From Micromonospora alfalfae (GTDB lineage: Bacteria > Actinomycetota > Actinomycetes > Mycobacteriales > Micromonosporaceae): 64,000 bases of DNA. The stretch covers positions 62,001 to 126,000 of the forward strand of contig NZ_JAKKFH010000063.1 in NCBI RefSeq assembly GCF_022230925.1. The letters run 5' to 3'. Made by a program: the position numbers and the translations under genes. The notes below the pieces were generated by a model. That model was given only the letters and a program-made list of their open reading frames with translations. It was not told the DNA's origin and made no database searches. This document shows positions 17,484 to 25,368 of the stretch, piece by piece (the stretch's first letter is position 1; every line of letters begins with the position of its first letter).

Positions 17484-18341
17484 ATGAGCGATCGTTTCGT
17501 GGTCGTCGGTGCCGGCACGATGGGGCTTGGCATCGCGTACGTGGCGGCCGGCGCCGGGCACGCCGTCGAGTTGGTCGAGATGGACCCCGAGCGGGGTGCG
17601 GCCGCGCTGAACCGGCTCGCCGAGCTGTGGGAGCGGGCGGTGCAGCGCGGAAAGCTGAGCGCCGACCAGGCCGCCACGAACCGGCAGCGGGTGACGCTGC
17701 GCCCGACCCTCGCCGAGGTAGCTCCCACCCCCGAGGTGATCGTGGAGGCGGTGCCGGAGCGCCTCGACCTCAAGCGGGCGGTGCTGCGTGACGCCGCTGC
17801 CCTGCGACCGGCTCTGCTGGGCAGCAACACCTCAAGCATCGCCATCGGTGATCTGGCCGCCGGGCTGGACGCGCCCGAGCGCTTCCTCGGCCTGCACTTC
17901 TTCAACCCGGTCTGGGCGATGGCGCTGCTGGAAATCGTGGTCGGCCCGGCCACCGCCGAGGAGACCACCGCCGCTGCCGTCGCGCTCGCCGGCCGGCTCG
18001 GCAAGGACCCCGTCGTCGTACGCGACATGCCCGGCTTCGCCACCTCCCGGCTCGGGGTCACCCTCGGGCTGGAGGCGATCCGGATGGTCGCCGACGAGGT
18101 GGCCAGCCCGGCGGACATCGACAAGGCCATGGTGCTCGGCTACCGGCACCCGATCGGGCCGCTGGAACTCACCGACCTGGTCGGCCTCGACGTGCGGCTG
18201 GACATCGCCCGCACCCTCCAGGCCGCGTACGGGGACCGTTTCGCGCCACCCCCGCTGCTGGTGGAGATGGTGACCGCGGGGCGGCTGGGTAAGAAGTCCG
18301 GGCAGGGCTTCTACCGCTGGAGCGGCGGGGTCAAGCAGTGA
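17484..18341 (+). CDS. 3-hydroxyacyl-CoA (3-hydroxybutyryl-CoA) dehydrogenase
   Basis: 285 residues, ATG at 17484 after AGGGAGG. Rossmann NAD loop VVGAGTMGLGIAYVAAGAGHAVELVEMD (about 6-33). Catalytic motif HFFNPVWAMALLEIVVG (His about residue 138) and NTSSIAIGDLA are typical of FadB2/PaaH enzymes. The C-terminal domain has GYRHPIGPLELTDLVGLD. Oxidises 3-hydroxyacyl-CoA to 3-ketoacyl-CoA. Pairs with the enoyl-CoA hydratase gene 52 bases downstream, probably one beta-oxidation or aromatic-acid operon. Confidence 0.93.
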   Translation: MSDRFVVVGAGTMGLGIAYVAAGAGHAVELVEMDPERGAAALNRLAELWERAVQRGKLSADQAATNRQRVTLRPTLAEVAPTPEVIVEAVPERLDLKRAVLRDAAALRPALLGSNTSSIAIGDLAAGLDAPERFLGLHFFNPVWAMALLEIVVGPATAEETTAAAVALAGRLGKDPVVVRDMPGFATSRLGVTLGLEAIRMVADEVASPADIDKAMVLGYRHPIGPLELTDLVGLDVRLDIARTLQAAYGDRFAPPPLLVEMVTAGRLGKKSGQGFYRWSGGVKQ

Positions 18342-18393
18342 GCGCCAGGAGTGAGCTTGCGGGCCCCGCGGTCGCGAACGGAAGGCGGGCCCA

Positions 18394-19137
18394 GTGAGCG
18401 GGTTACGGATCGAGGAGCGGCCGGACCGGCTGGTGGTCACCCTCGACCGGCCGGAGAAGCGCAACGCCATCGACGCCGACCTGATCGCCGAGCTGCACCA
18501 GGTCTGCGCCGAGTTGGAGGCGCGCCCGCGCCTGCTGCTGCTCACCGGTGGGGCGGCGGGCATCTTCGCCGGTGGCGCCGACATCGGCCAGCTCCGCGAA
18601 CGGGGTCGCACTGACGCCCTCGCCGCGATCAACTCGGCCGCGTTCGCCCGCATCCGGGCACTGCCGATGCCGACAGTGGCGGCCGTCGACGGCCCGGCGT
18701 TGGGCGGTGGCGCGGAGCTGGCGTACGCGTGCGACCTTCGGGTGTGCACTGCGCGGGCGGTCTTCGGGCAACCGGAGGTGCGGTTGGGCATCCTGGCTGG
18801 CGCCGGCGCGACCCACCGGCTGCCCGCGTTGATCGGCGAGGGCCGGGCCAAGGAGCTGCTCTTCACCGGCCGGCGGGTGGACGCCGCGGAGGCACTGCGG
18901 ATCGGCCTGGTCAACCGGGTGGTGGACGAGCCCGGCGAGCTGCTGACGGTGGCGCACGCGTTGCTGGACGAGATCGCCCTGGGCTCACCGTTGGCGGTGC
19001 GACTGACCAAGCTGGCGGTGGACGCGCCGGCCGCCGCGCACCCGCATCTCGACCTGGTCAGCCAGGCGGTGCTCTTCGAGGACGACGAGAAGCACCGCCG
19101 GATGACCGAGTTTCTGGAGCGTCGCCGGCCGCGCTGA
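18394..19137 (+). CDS. Enoyl-CoA hydratase/isomerase family protein
   Basis: 247 residues, GTG at 18394. Crotonase core: LDRPEKRNAID (17-27), the CoA-binding FAGGADIGQL loop, and the oxyanion/catalytic block AAVDGPALGGGAELAYACDLRV followed by FGQPEVRLGI where the Glu of PEV is the usual acid/base. Hydrates 2-enoyl-CoA. Together with the upstream dehydrogenase it gives two consecutive beta-oxidation steps. A strong terminator follows. Confidence 0.92.
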   Translation: MSGLRIEERPDRLVVTLDRPEKRNAIDADLIAELHQVCAELEARPRLLLLTGGAAGIFAGGADIGQLRERGRTDALAAINSAAFARIRALPMPTVAAVDGPALGGGAELAYACDLRVCTARAVFGQPEVRLGILAGAGATHRLPALIGEGRAKELLFTGRRVDAAEALRIGLVNRVVDEPGELLTVAHALLDEIALGSPLAVRLTKLAVDAPAAAHPHLDLVSQAVLFEDDEKHRRMTEFLERRRPR

Positions 19138-19152
19138 ACCCGCGTACCAGAA

Positions 19153-19185
19153 ACGGCCGCACCGGCGGGAAGCCGGTGCGGCCGT
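19153..19185. terminator. Bidirectional terminator
   Basis: Perfect 14-bp stem ACGGCCGCACCGGC / GCCGGTGCGGCCGT with a GGGAA loop, between the convergent hydratase and binding-protein genes. Flanking AAA and TTT help in both directions. Confidence 0.85.
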
Positions 19186-19204
19186 CGTGGGTTTCGGGTA
19201 CCGC

Positions 19205-20551
19205 CTACTGCCGGATCTGCACCCCGGCGTCGGCCAGGCCACGGATCACCTGGGCGGACTCACCGAAACCGATGATCAGTACGGCGTCCGCGCCGAATTC
19301 CTTGATCTGCTTCGCGCCGCCGCTGAAGTCGACCGGAGCGGCCTTCGCGTCGGCCGGCGGCTCGTACGTCAACAGCTTGAGCCGGTCGTTGGCGATACCG
19401 GCCTTCTCCAGCTCGTCGCGGACGGTGCCCTGCAGGCCCTCACCGTAGGAGTCCTTACGGGCGACGATGACGATCTTCTGCGACCCGTCGCGGAGGATCA
19501 CGTCGGCCAACGCCCGGCCCTGGAGGCTGTCCGGCGGGGCGGTACGGAAGTAGAGGCCCTGGTCGTCGACGTCGGTCAGGCTGCTGTCGGTGTTGGACGG
19601 GGAGAAGAGGATCTTCCCGGCCTGCACCACGTCCGGCAGCACCGCCCGGGAGATGCCCGAACCGCCGGCACCGATGATCACGCTGACGCCGTCCGCCACG
19701 TGCTTGGCAACCGTCGCCTTGGCCACCGCCGGGTTGGTGCCGTCGTCGCCGTCGAGCCACGTCACCGGCTTGCCCAGTGCGCCGCCAGCGGCGTTGATCT
19801 CCTTGATCGCCAGCGCGGCGCCGGCGGCCATCGGCGGGTAGGCGATCGAGAGGTCACCGGTCTTCGGCAGCAGGCCGCCCAGGATCAGCGGCTCCTGGTC
19901 GGCGGAGGCGCCACCCGGGCGCTGCTTCTTCGGCTTCGGCGGCGTCTTGGTGCTCGCCGCCGACTCGATGCCCGCGCCGACGAACTCGGTCTTGCCGTCG
20001 TTGATCTGCTGCCCGTCGAAGGTCAGCGTGGCATAGCTCGCGGTGGCCGGCTCACCCTTGTCGGTGAAGCCCGCCCGGGTCAACGACACGCCGCGGTACT
20101 CGATGTCCTGCCCGTTGCGGGCCAACGCGAGACAACTGGCCGGGTCCTCGCAGCGCTGCCCGTCGTTGGTCACGGCGACGATCTGCTTGGTGATGGCGGC
20201 CGGGTCGGTGCTCCCGGCCAACTGGGCGGCGAGCACGGCGATCACCACCGCGTCGTACGTCTCGGCCGAGTACACGTAGTCCGTCAGCGCCGGATTGACG
20301 GCCCGTAGCCGGCCCTTGAAGTCGTCTGGCAGCGGTACGAGGGGCGTGGTGCCCTTCATCCCGTCGACGAGACTCGCCCGTTCCTTCAACTCCGCAGGAT
20401 AGGAGTTGAGCATGTTGCCGTCCGTGCCGTAGAGGCGCACCTGTTGAGCGCTGGCCTCTTCGGGCTTGTCATCCCCGCAAGCGCTTGTGGCGAGCAGGAT
20501 CGTCGCGCAGGCAGCCAGTGTGGCTACCCGCGAGCGGCGTGATACGAACAT
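19205..20551 (-). CDS. Circularly permuted substrate-binding lipoprotein (LIV-binding/type 1 periplasmic fold)
   Basis: 448 residues, ATG at 20551 after GGAGGAAGG. Lipobox LLATSAC with C25. Residues 37-205 hold what is normally the C-terminal half (VRLYGTDGNMLN, DYVYSAETYDAVVIAVLAA, CEDPASCLALARNGQDIEY). A Lys/Pro linker follows (TPPKPKKQRPGG). Residues 222-448 hold what is normally the N-terminal half (LILGGLLPKTGDLSIAYPP, AIKEINAAGGALGKPV, LYFRTAPPDSLQG, DAVLIIGFGESAQVIRGLADAG). The protein ends at GVQIRQ, exactly where VRLYGTDGN would normally follow. So the order is swapped but complete. No permease or ATPase genes adjoin; ligand unknown. Confidence 0.85.
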   Translation of the reverse strand: MFVSRRSRVATLAACATILLATSACGDDKPEEASAQQVRLYGTDGNMLNSYPAELKERASLVDGMKGTTPLVPLPDDFKGRLRAVNPALTDYVYSAETYDAVVIAVLAAQLAGSTDPAAITKQIVAVTNDGQRCEDPASCLALARNGQDIEYRGVSLTRAGFTDKGEPATASYATLTFDGQQINDGKTEFVGAGIESAASTKTPPKPKKQRPGGASADQEPLILGGLLPKTGDLSIAYPPMAAGAALAIKEINAAGGALGKPVTWLDGDDGTNPAVAKATVAKHVADGVSVIIGAGGSGISRAVLPDVVQAGKILFSPSNTDSSLTDVDDQGLYFRTAPPDSLQGRALADVILRDGSQKIVIVARKDSYGEGLQGTVRDELEKAGIANDRLKLLTYEPPADAKAAPVDFSGGAKQIKEFGADAVLIIGFGESAQVIRGLADAGVQIRQ

Positions 20552-20707
20552 GGTCGTCCTTCCTCCGGCGAAGGTCCGCTGCGCACATTAGCGTGCCGAG
20601 GCCGGCGGCGGGACCGTGGAGGTGGCGTAATGCGCAGGTAGCTCGCGTTGAACACGGACAGTGACGGTCGCGGGGGGCGCTTGACCACCCGTCCTACTGT
20701 GCGCTGC

Positions 20708-21097
20708 GTGACGGACCTACCACAGCAGACGTTCGATGACGCGGCCGCCGTGCTCCGTTCGGCGCTCACCGGGGATGGAGACGCGGTGGTGGGAGCGTTC
20801 GACGCGGTCGTCGACCGGGACGGCCTGGACGGCGCGTACGACGTCGCCTGGTGCCTGGCGGCGACCATGCTCGGCGACGCGCCGGCGGCCAGCGGGGCGG
20901 CGCTCGACTTTCCGGGCATCGATCAGGCCGGGTACGACACCCGCTGGGTGGCCCGCTTCGTCAGCGCGTACGCGAACCGGGACGAGCCGACCGGGGAGGC
21001 GCTGTTCGGCGCTGCGGCCGCCGACGGTCTGCTCCCCGACTGCCTGCTCACACTCGCCGGCTCGACGATCGCCACCCTGCGCAGCCGCGCCGGGTGA
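20708..21097 (+). CDS. Hypothetical protein
   Basis: 129 residues from the GTG at 20708; earlier GTG (20699) and TTG (20648) starts in the same frame cannot be excluded and no clear ribosome binding site helps. The sequence is helical and acidic, with LDGAYDVAWCLAATMLGD and GYDTRWVARFVSAYANRDEPTGEALFGAA, and shows no known motif, signal or membrane segment. Divergent from the binding-protein gene. Codon use fits a real gene. Function unknown. Confidence 0.65.
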   Translation: MTDLPQQTFDDAAAVLRSALTGDGDAVVGAFDAVVDRDGLDGAYDVAWCLAATMLGDAPAASGAALDFPGIDQAGYDTRWVARFVSAYANRDEPTGEALFGAAAADGLLPDCLLTLAGSTIATLRSRAG

Positions 21098-21108
21098 ACC
21101 GCCGCCGG

Positions 21109-21142
21109 GTCGCGGCGTCCGTCGGGGGGCGGACGCCGCGAC
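21109..21142. terminator. Bidirectional terminator
   Basis: Perfect 13-bp stem GTCGCGGCGTCCG / CGGACGCCGCGAC with an 8-base loop between two convergent genes. Confidence 0.8.
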
Positions 21143-21154
21143 GGTGCGGGTCGG

Positions 21155-21595
21155 TCAGAACGCGTGGTACGCGATCAGCGGTTCGTACTCGTACCGCAGG
21201 TTCTCGAAGCGGACCCGGAAGTTGACGCCGTCCCGGACGTTGGTCGCCACAGTGATCCAGCCCGAGTTGGCCGGCAGGTAGGTCCAGTAGTTGCAGGCGC
21301 TCGTCTTGTCAACGAAGATCACGCACGCGTCGGTGGCGTACACGCTCGCATTGCGCACGTTGATGTCGCGACAGCGTGTCGTGGTGCGGTACTGGCCGGC
21401 CGAGCCGCCGTAGCGGCCGGTCTCGAAGTACGACCGGACCGCCCCGCCGTAACAGGTGGCGAGCGGGGCGAACACGTTCGGCCCGGAGCTGACCGGCGTG
21501 GTCGGTGTCGTCGGCTCCGCCTGCGCGGGCGTGCCGACGGAGAGCAGCGCGGTGGCCGTGGCGACGGCGAGCAGACGAGCGGTCGGGGATGGCAT
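21155..21595 (-). CDS. Small secreted protein, unknown function
   Basis: 146 residues from the ATG at 21595, preceded by GGAGGAACGAACGG on its strand. Residues 1-26 form a Sec signal peptide ending TPAQAE. The mature part has four Cys (CYGG, TRCRD, DACV, SACN), enough for two disulphides, and is aromatic-rich (NYWTYLPANSGWITVATNV, YEYEPLIAYHAF), suggesting a small extracellular beta domain. I do not recognise the family. The frame is open for 534 bases upstream, but that part is the shadow of the DUF2786 gene. Confidence 0.75.
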   Translation of the reverse strand: MPSPTARLLAVATATALLSVGTPAQAEPTTPTTPVSSGPNVFAPLATCYGGAVRSYFETGRYGGSAGQYRTTTRCRDINVRNASVYATDACVIFVDKTSACNYWTYLPANSGWITVATNVRDGVNFRVRFENLRYEYEPLIAYHAF

Positions 21596-21724
21596 CCGTT
21601 CGTTCCTCCAAACAGTTGGTTGACCGTCCGTATCGGACTGATCATCTGGCCGTGACGATGATACGTATCGATCGATTGCCGCGCGGCCCCGATGATGTCC
21701 GGCCCGTGTGGTAGCTCTGTAGGC

Positions 21725-22429
21725 ATGTCCGAGGCCATGCTCAGCAAGGTGCGCAAGCTGCTGGCCCAGGCCGAGGACCCGGCCTGCACGCCGGCCGAGG
21801 CCGCCGCGTTCACCGCCAAGGCGACCGAGCTGATCGCCCGCTACGGCGTCGACAGGGCCCTGCTCGCCGCCCGGGACCCGACCACCGACCCGGTCGGCGA
21901 CCGAGTGCTGGACGTCGTCGCCCCGTACGCCCGCGACAAGGTGGGCCTGCTCGCCGCGGTGGCCGAGCCGCTGCGCTGCCGCTGCGTACGCCGTCGGCGA
22001 GGCAACGGCTTCGCCCTGCACCTCTTCGGCTTCTCCAGTGACCTGGAACGGGTCGACCTGCTCTTCACCTCGCTGCTCGTGCAGGCGGCCCACGGCCTGG
22101 CCGCCACCGAGGTGCCAGCGGACGACCACCCCGCCGCCTTCCGCCGCTCCTGGCTGGCCGGCTTCGCGGAGGTCGTCGGAGGGCGACTCTGGGCGGCGGA
22201 GTCGGCGGCGGCCAGCGAGTCGGGCACACAGTCGATGGCGCTGGTGCTGGCCGACCGGTCCGACCGGGTGCAGCGCCGGCTCACCGAGGAGTACCCACGG
22301 CTGCGTACCGCACCGCCACGTCGGTTGGGCGGCACCGGCTTCGGTTCAGGGGCGGAGGCCGGCCAACGCGCGAACCTTGGTGGTCGGGACCTCGGCGGCG
22401 CCGCAGCCGGTCGGCGGCTCGGCCGGTGA
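21725..22429 (+). CDS. DUF2786 domain protein
   Basis: 234 residues, ATG at 21725. The N-terminal 40 residues, with LSKVRKLLAQAEDPACTPAEAAAFTAKATELIARYGVD, are the DUF2786 helical motif found in phage and actinobacterial proteins. Further blocks are LRCRCVRRRRGNGFALHLFGFSSDLERVDLLFTSLL and FRRSWLAGFAEVVGGRL. The C-terminal 40 residues are Gly/Arg-rich. Role unknown. Divergent from the small secreted protein; 12 bases separate its stop from the convergent SRPBCC gene. Confidence 0.8.
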   Translation: MSEAMLSKVRKLLAQAEDPACTPAEAAAFTAKATELIARYGVDRALLAARDPTTDPVGDRVLDVVAPYARDKVGLLAAVAEPLRCRCVRRRRGNGFALHLFGFSSDLERVDLLFTSLLVQAAHGLAATEVPADDHPAAFRRSWLAGFAEVVGGRLWAAESAAASESGTQSMALVLADRSDRVQRRLTEEYPRLRTAPPRRLGGTGFGSGAEAGQRANLGGRDLGGAAAGRRLGR

Positions 22430-22441
22430 CCCGGTAGGTCG

Positions 22442-22969
22442 TCAGGCCGCCGTGCTGGGGCGGTGACGCGACACAGTGGCGACGTACCGGGTGAGCAGCT
22501 CGTGCCAGCCGGCCGTGAGCGCCTTGCGGTAACCCTCGGCAGCTTCGCCGTGCCGGTCGAAGTGCCGGTGCTCCAGCTCGACCCGGGTGTGTTCCGGCCC
22601 CTCGGCATGGAACAGCACCTCGACCTCGCTCGCGCGGGCCGGGTCCGGCACGGGCGCCCGGTCGGGGCCGATCTGCCACACGAAGACCAGCCGGCGAGGC
22701 GGATCCCAGGTGAGCACCCGGCCCCAGTCGGCGCGGAAACCGTACGGGCCGATCTCGTAGAGCATGCCGCCGGCCCGAGGCTCCATGCCCAGCTCGGCCA
22801 GCGCGTCCGGGCCGGACCAGGTGTATTCGGTGACCCACCAGTCGGTCAGCTCGTCGGTGAAGACCGCGAACGCGTGCTCGGCGGAGCCCGGGACGAGCAG
22901 GCTGCACCGGAGAGAGAACTGGCCGACGTCCTGCCGGATGTCGGCCGGATCAGTCAATTCCTGTCCCAT
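22442..22969 (-). CDS. SRPBCC (AHSA1-like) domain protein
   Basis: 175 residues, ATG at 22969. The START/Bet v1-like fold is suggested by FSLRCSLLVPGSAEHAFAVFTDELTDWW at the N terminus, WDPPRRLVFVWQIGPD in the middle and EGPEHTRVELEHRHFDRHGEAAEGYRKALTAGWHELLTRYV at the C terminus, all typical for activator-of-Hsp90-type proteins of actinomycetes. Such proteins bind hydrophobic ligands; none is known here. The ribosome binding site is weak. Confidence 0.82.
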   Translation of the reverse strand: MGQELTDPADIRQDVGQFSLRCSLLVPGSAEHAFAVFTDELTDWWVTEYTWSGPDALAELGMEPRAGGMLYEIGPYGFRADWGRVLTWDPPRRLVFVWQIGPDRAPVPDPARASEVEVLFHAEGPEHTRVELEHRHFDRHGEAAEGYRKALTAGWHELLTRYVATVSRHRPSTAA

Positions 22970-23135
22970 AGGCCCGGACCATACCGGCTGATGCCTCGGT
23001 GTGCAGCTTCGCGCGGTGCCCGGTTCCAGACAGAGGGTCGTCGAGCCGTCACTGACGGGATGGCCCGCCGGAAAGCGGGTAACCGCGCCCAACGGCCCGG
23101 ACGACCCGGCCGGTGTGCAGGTGGGGCGGGAGAGC

Positions 23136-24341
23136 ATGAGCGAGAGCGGGCAGCAGCGGGAACCGGACCGGAACGTCGACAGCGGGAACCCGGACGTCCT
23201 GCTCGACATTCCGAAGGTCTCCGTCGACTCCATCCGACTGGCGGTCGACGGTCTGGAGGCCGATCTGTCGCTGCGGGCCCGGGTGGCCAACCTGCTCCAG
23301 GTCGACGCCGGCGTACGGGTGCACCTCAACAGCGGCGAGTTGAACATCGACGGGGTGAACGCCGAGGCGCAACTACGGGTGCGGCTGGAGCAGCTGACCA
23401 GAATCCTGGGCCGAGCCCTCGACACGCTCGACCACAACCCGCACATCATCGAGGCGCTCGCGCGCACGGCCGTCGACGACGTGAACCGCAGCGCCCAACA
23501 GGTGGCCGCGGGCGCAGCGGAGATCAAGGCGTCGAGTCGACGCTCGGACGCCGTACGCGACGAGCCGGGCCAGCAGGTCGGCGCGGCCAGCCCGGTGGCC
23601 GACCGCCACCGACTGGGATCCGACCGACCGGGTCCAGCTCGGCCATTGGGTGCTGGCCCGGGTCCGGATCGCCCGGGTCTCAATCAGTCCGGCCCAGGTC
23701 GTCCGGGTTCTGATCGGCCGGATGCGGGTCGACCCGGGGCGGGTCCGGTTGGCTCGGGACCCGGTGCCGGCGGACCTGGGCCGCGAGCTGGCGGCCCGGG
23801 GCTCACCGACCAGGCGCATCCGCAGGGCCAGCATCCGGAGGGCCAGCATCCGGAGGTGCGGCGGCCCGAGGGCCCGCATGCGCAGGGTCAGCAGCCTGAG
23901 GGGCGGCGGCCTGAGGGTCAGCAGCCGCAGGGTCAGCAGCCAGATGGACGGCAGCCGGAAGGCGGCGCGCCAGGTGGCGACCGCCCGGAAGGCCGGCGGC
24001 ACGAGGGGGCGCGTCACCCCGCTGGAGAGCGGCCCGAAGGCGCGGGTGACGGAGAGCACCCGGCGGCGGGCCGGGACCAGCGGCGCCCCGAGGGATCGGC
24101 GGGGCCGACCGCCGGGCAGACCGGCAACAAGTCCGGCCAGTCGGCTGCGTCCGGTCCAAGCCCAAGCCCGTCCGGAGGTGGCGACGGTGGTCTTCCGGGT
24201 GCGGCGCAGGCTGCCGCGCAGAGCGCCGCCCAGTTCGCCGAGCAGGCGGGGGAGACGCTGCGAGAGGCCGGACGCAGCGTGTGGGAGGCGATCCAGGGCA
24301 GCGTGGCCCAGCATCGCCCGCAGGGTCGCCGCGACCAGTGA
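23136..24341 (+). CDS. Protein with conserved N-terminal domain and long low-complexity Gln/Pro/Gly/His region
   Basis: 401 residues from the ATG at 23136 (GTGs at 23121 and 23115 are alternatives). Residues 1-125 look like a folded, mostly helical domain (NPDVLLDIPKVSVDSIRLAV, NLLQVDAGVRVHLNSGELNI, LEQLTRILGRALDTLD). Residues about 150-330 are disordered, with short repeats of the type (H/Q)PEGQ and GPGxxGPG. The C terminus is a helical segment (AAQSAAQFAEQAGETLREAG). No signal peptide or membrane span. The stop codon lies inside the first unit of a 47-bp tandem repeat. Function unknown. Confidence 0.7.
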   Translation: MSESGQQREPDRNVDSGNPDVLLDIPKVSVDSIRLAVDGLEADLSLRARVANLLQVDAGVRVHLNSGELNIDGVNAEAQLRVRLEQLTRILGRALDTLDHNPHIIEALARTAVDDVNRSAQQVAAGAAEIKASSRRSDAVRDEPGQQVGAASPVADRHRLGSDRPGPARPLGAGPGPDRPGLNQSGPGRPGSDRPDAGRPGAGPVGSGPGAGGPGPRAGGPGLTDQAHPQGQHPEGQHPEVRRPEGPHAQGQQPEGRRPEGQQPQGQQPDGRQPEGGAPGGDRPEGRRHEGARHPAGERPEGAGDGEHPAAGRDQRRPEGSAGPTAGQTGNKSGQSAASGPSPSPSGGGDGGLPGAAQAAAQSAAQFAEQAGETLREAGRSVWEAIQGSVAQHRPQGRRDQ

Positions 24342-24470
24342 CGCCGCGCGGTCGTGCGTCACGCCCGCAGGGTCGCCGTGACCACTGACGCCGCGCGGTT
24401 GTGCGTCACGCCCGCAGGGTCGCCGTGACCACTGACGCCGCGCGGTAGTGCGTCACGCCCACCGCCTGGT
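24316..24470. repeat. 47-bp tandem repeat, about three units
   Basis: The 12-mer GACGCCGCGCGG recurs at 24340, 24387 and 24434, exactly 47 bases apart, within near-identical units also containing GTGCGTCACGCC and CGCAGGGTCGCCG. The array begins in the last codons of the preceding gene and decays after 24460. Confidence 0.9.
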
Positions 24471-24518
24471 GCGTCACGTCCTGGCCCACCGCCCCGACGC
24501 GGCGGCTCCCCCGGGCAT

Positions 24519-24593
24519 GATCGACTCGGTTTCCTTGAATACGCGGTGTTGCGCCCGCTGGGACACCGCGACTTCAAGAAAGTCGTGTTGATC
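24519..24593. repeat. Dispersed 75-nt nested palindrome, copy B
   Basis: From GATCGACTCGGTTTCCTTGA to the closing GATC at 24590-24593. Inner arms CGCGGTGT and ACACCGCG pair perfectly, and CTTGAA pairs with TTCAAG. Same 75-base GATC-to-GATC span as copies A and C, but with changed stem bases. Confidence 0.85.
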
Positions 24594-24705
24594 ACGCAGG
24601 CCGGCGGGGGTTCATCACGCGGGCCGACGGGGGTTCATCACGCGGGCCGGCGGGGGTTGGTCACGCGGGCTGGCGGGGGTTGATCACGCAGGCCGGCGGG
24701 AGGTG
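24591..24705. repeat. 23-bp tandem repeat, five units
   Basis: Units start at 24591, 24614, 24637, 24660 and 24683, each 23 bases, of the form ATCACGCGGGCCGGCGGGGG plus TTC/TTG. Units differ at 1-3 positions. The first unit begins in the right edge of the 75-nt palindrome. No spacers, so this is not a CRISPR array. Confidence 0.9.
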
Positions 24706-24774
24706 TCGGCGATAGCCCAGGAAGTCGCCCACGCGGAGGGTGGTGGGTGTGGCAGTCACTGGAAGCGACCCGCC

Positions 24775-24814
24775 AAAAGCAAGATCCCCACCTGCGTTTC
24801 CGCTGGCGGGGACC
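24775..24814 (-). terminator. Terminator of the tRNA operon
   Basis: On the minus strand GGTCCCCGCCAGCG-GAAA-CGCAGGTGGGGATC forms a 14-bp stem with two wobbles and one mismatch around a GAAA tetraloop, followed by TTGCTTTT. It lies 25 bases after tRNA-Phe. Confidence 0.75.
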
Positions 24815-24838
24815 TCTGTAGCCCGGCGAAAGGCTATG

Positions 24839-24912
24839 TGGCCAGGGGCGGGGTCGAACCGCCGACCTTCCGATTTTCAGTCGGACGCTCGTACCAACTG
24901 AGCTACCTGGCC
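24839..24912 (-). tRNA. tRNA-Phe(GAA)
   Basis: 74 nt. Acceptor GGCCAGG/CCTGGCC with A discriminator; anticodon loop CTGAAAA gives GAA; T-loop GGTTCGACCC. CCA is not encoded. Third in the Glu-Asp-Phe order. Confidence 0.95.
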
Positions 24913-25011
24913 GTGTCGCTCGGCTCATGTTACCCGCCAACCGGACGAACCGGCGGCAAGGCGACCTGCTCCGATACGCAGAACGCCGCGCGGGGCGCGG
25001 CGTCAGCGCTG

Positions 25012-25085
25012 CGGTCCTGACGGGACTTGAACCCGCGACCTCCGCCTTGACAGGGCGGCGAGCACTCCAACTGCTCCACAGGACC
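25012..25085 (-). tRNA. tRNA-Asp(GTC)
   Basis: 74 nt. Acceptor GGTCCTG/CAGGACC with G discriminator; anticodon loop CTGTCAA gives GTC; T-arm GGTTCAAGTCC. CCA not encoded. Confidence 0.95.
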
Positions 25086-25141
25086 TAGCTTGTGTTGCCC
25101 GGCTTGCGCCGGTCTTGCCTTGCTCCGGCTTGCGCCGGTCG

Positions 25142-25214
25142 TGCCCCCAACGGGATTCGAACCCGTGCTACCGCCTTGAAAGGGCGGCGTCCTGGGCCGC
25201 TAGACGATGAGGGC
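25142..25214 (-). tRNA. tRNA-Glu(TTC)
   Basis: 73 nt. Acceptor GCCCTCA/TGGGGGC with A discriminator (one T-G pair); anticodon loop CTTTCAA gives TTC; T-arm GGTTCGAATCC. First gene of the Glu-Asp-Phe operon. Confidence 0.95.
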
Positions 25215-25286
25215 GGCCCCGCCATCATTGCACATTCGCAACTTCAAGCGGACTTGCTCCCATCCGGCCCCGCCGGAGGCTTGGAA

Positions 25287-25315
25287 AGCATACGTGATGC
25301 TCCGTCGGTCGACAA
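25287..25315 (-). promoter_or_regulatory. Promoter of the tRNA operon
   Basis: On the minus strand TTGTCG (25310-25315), 17 bases, then TATGCT (25287-25292). This gives a good sigma-70-like spacing about 70 bases upstream of tRNA-Glu. Confidence 0.5.
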
Positions 25316-25368
25316 AATCGGTATGGGCAAGGGCTTCGGGCGGGTCATAACAGCAGGTCAGAGCGGTT

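Noticed and set aside
24591..24705. Possible CRISPR array
   Set aside because: The 23-base units are directly contiguous with no unique spacers and no cas genes in the window.
24638..24940. Minus-strand open frame through the tRNA-Phe region
   Set aside because: It reads through a tRNA gene, its terminator and a tandem repeat; coding is not credible.
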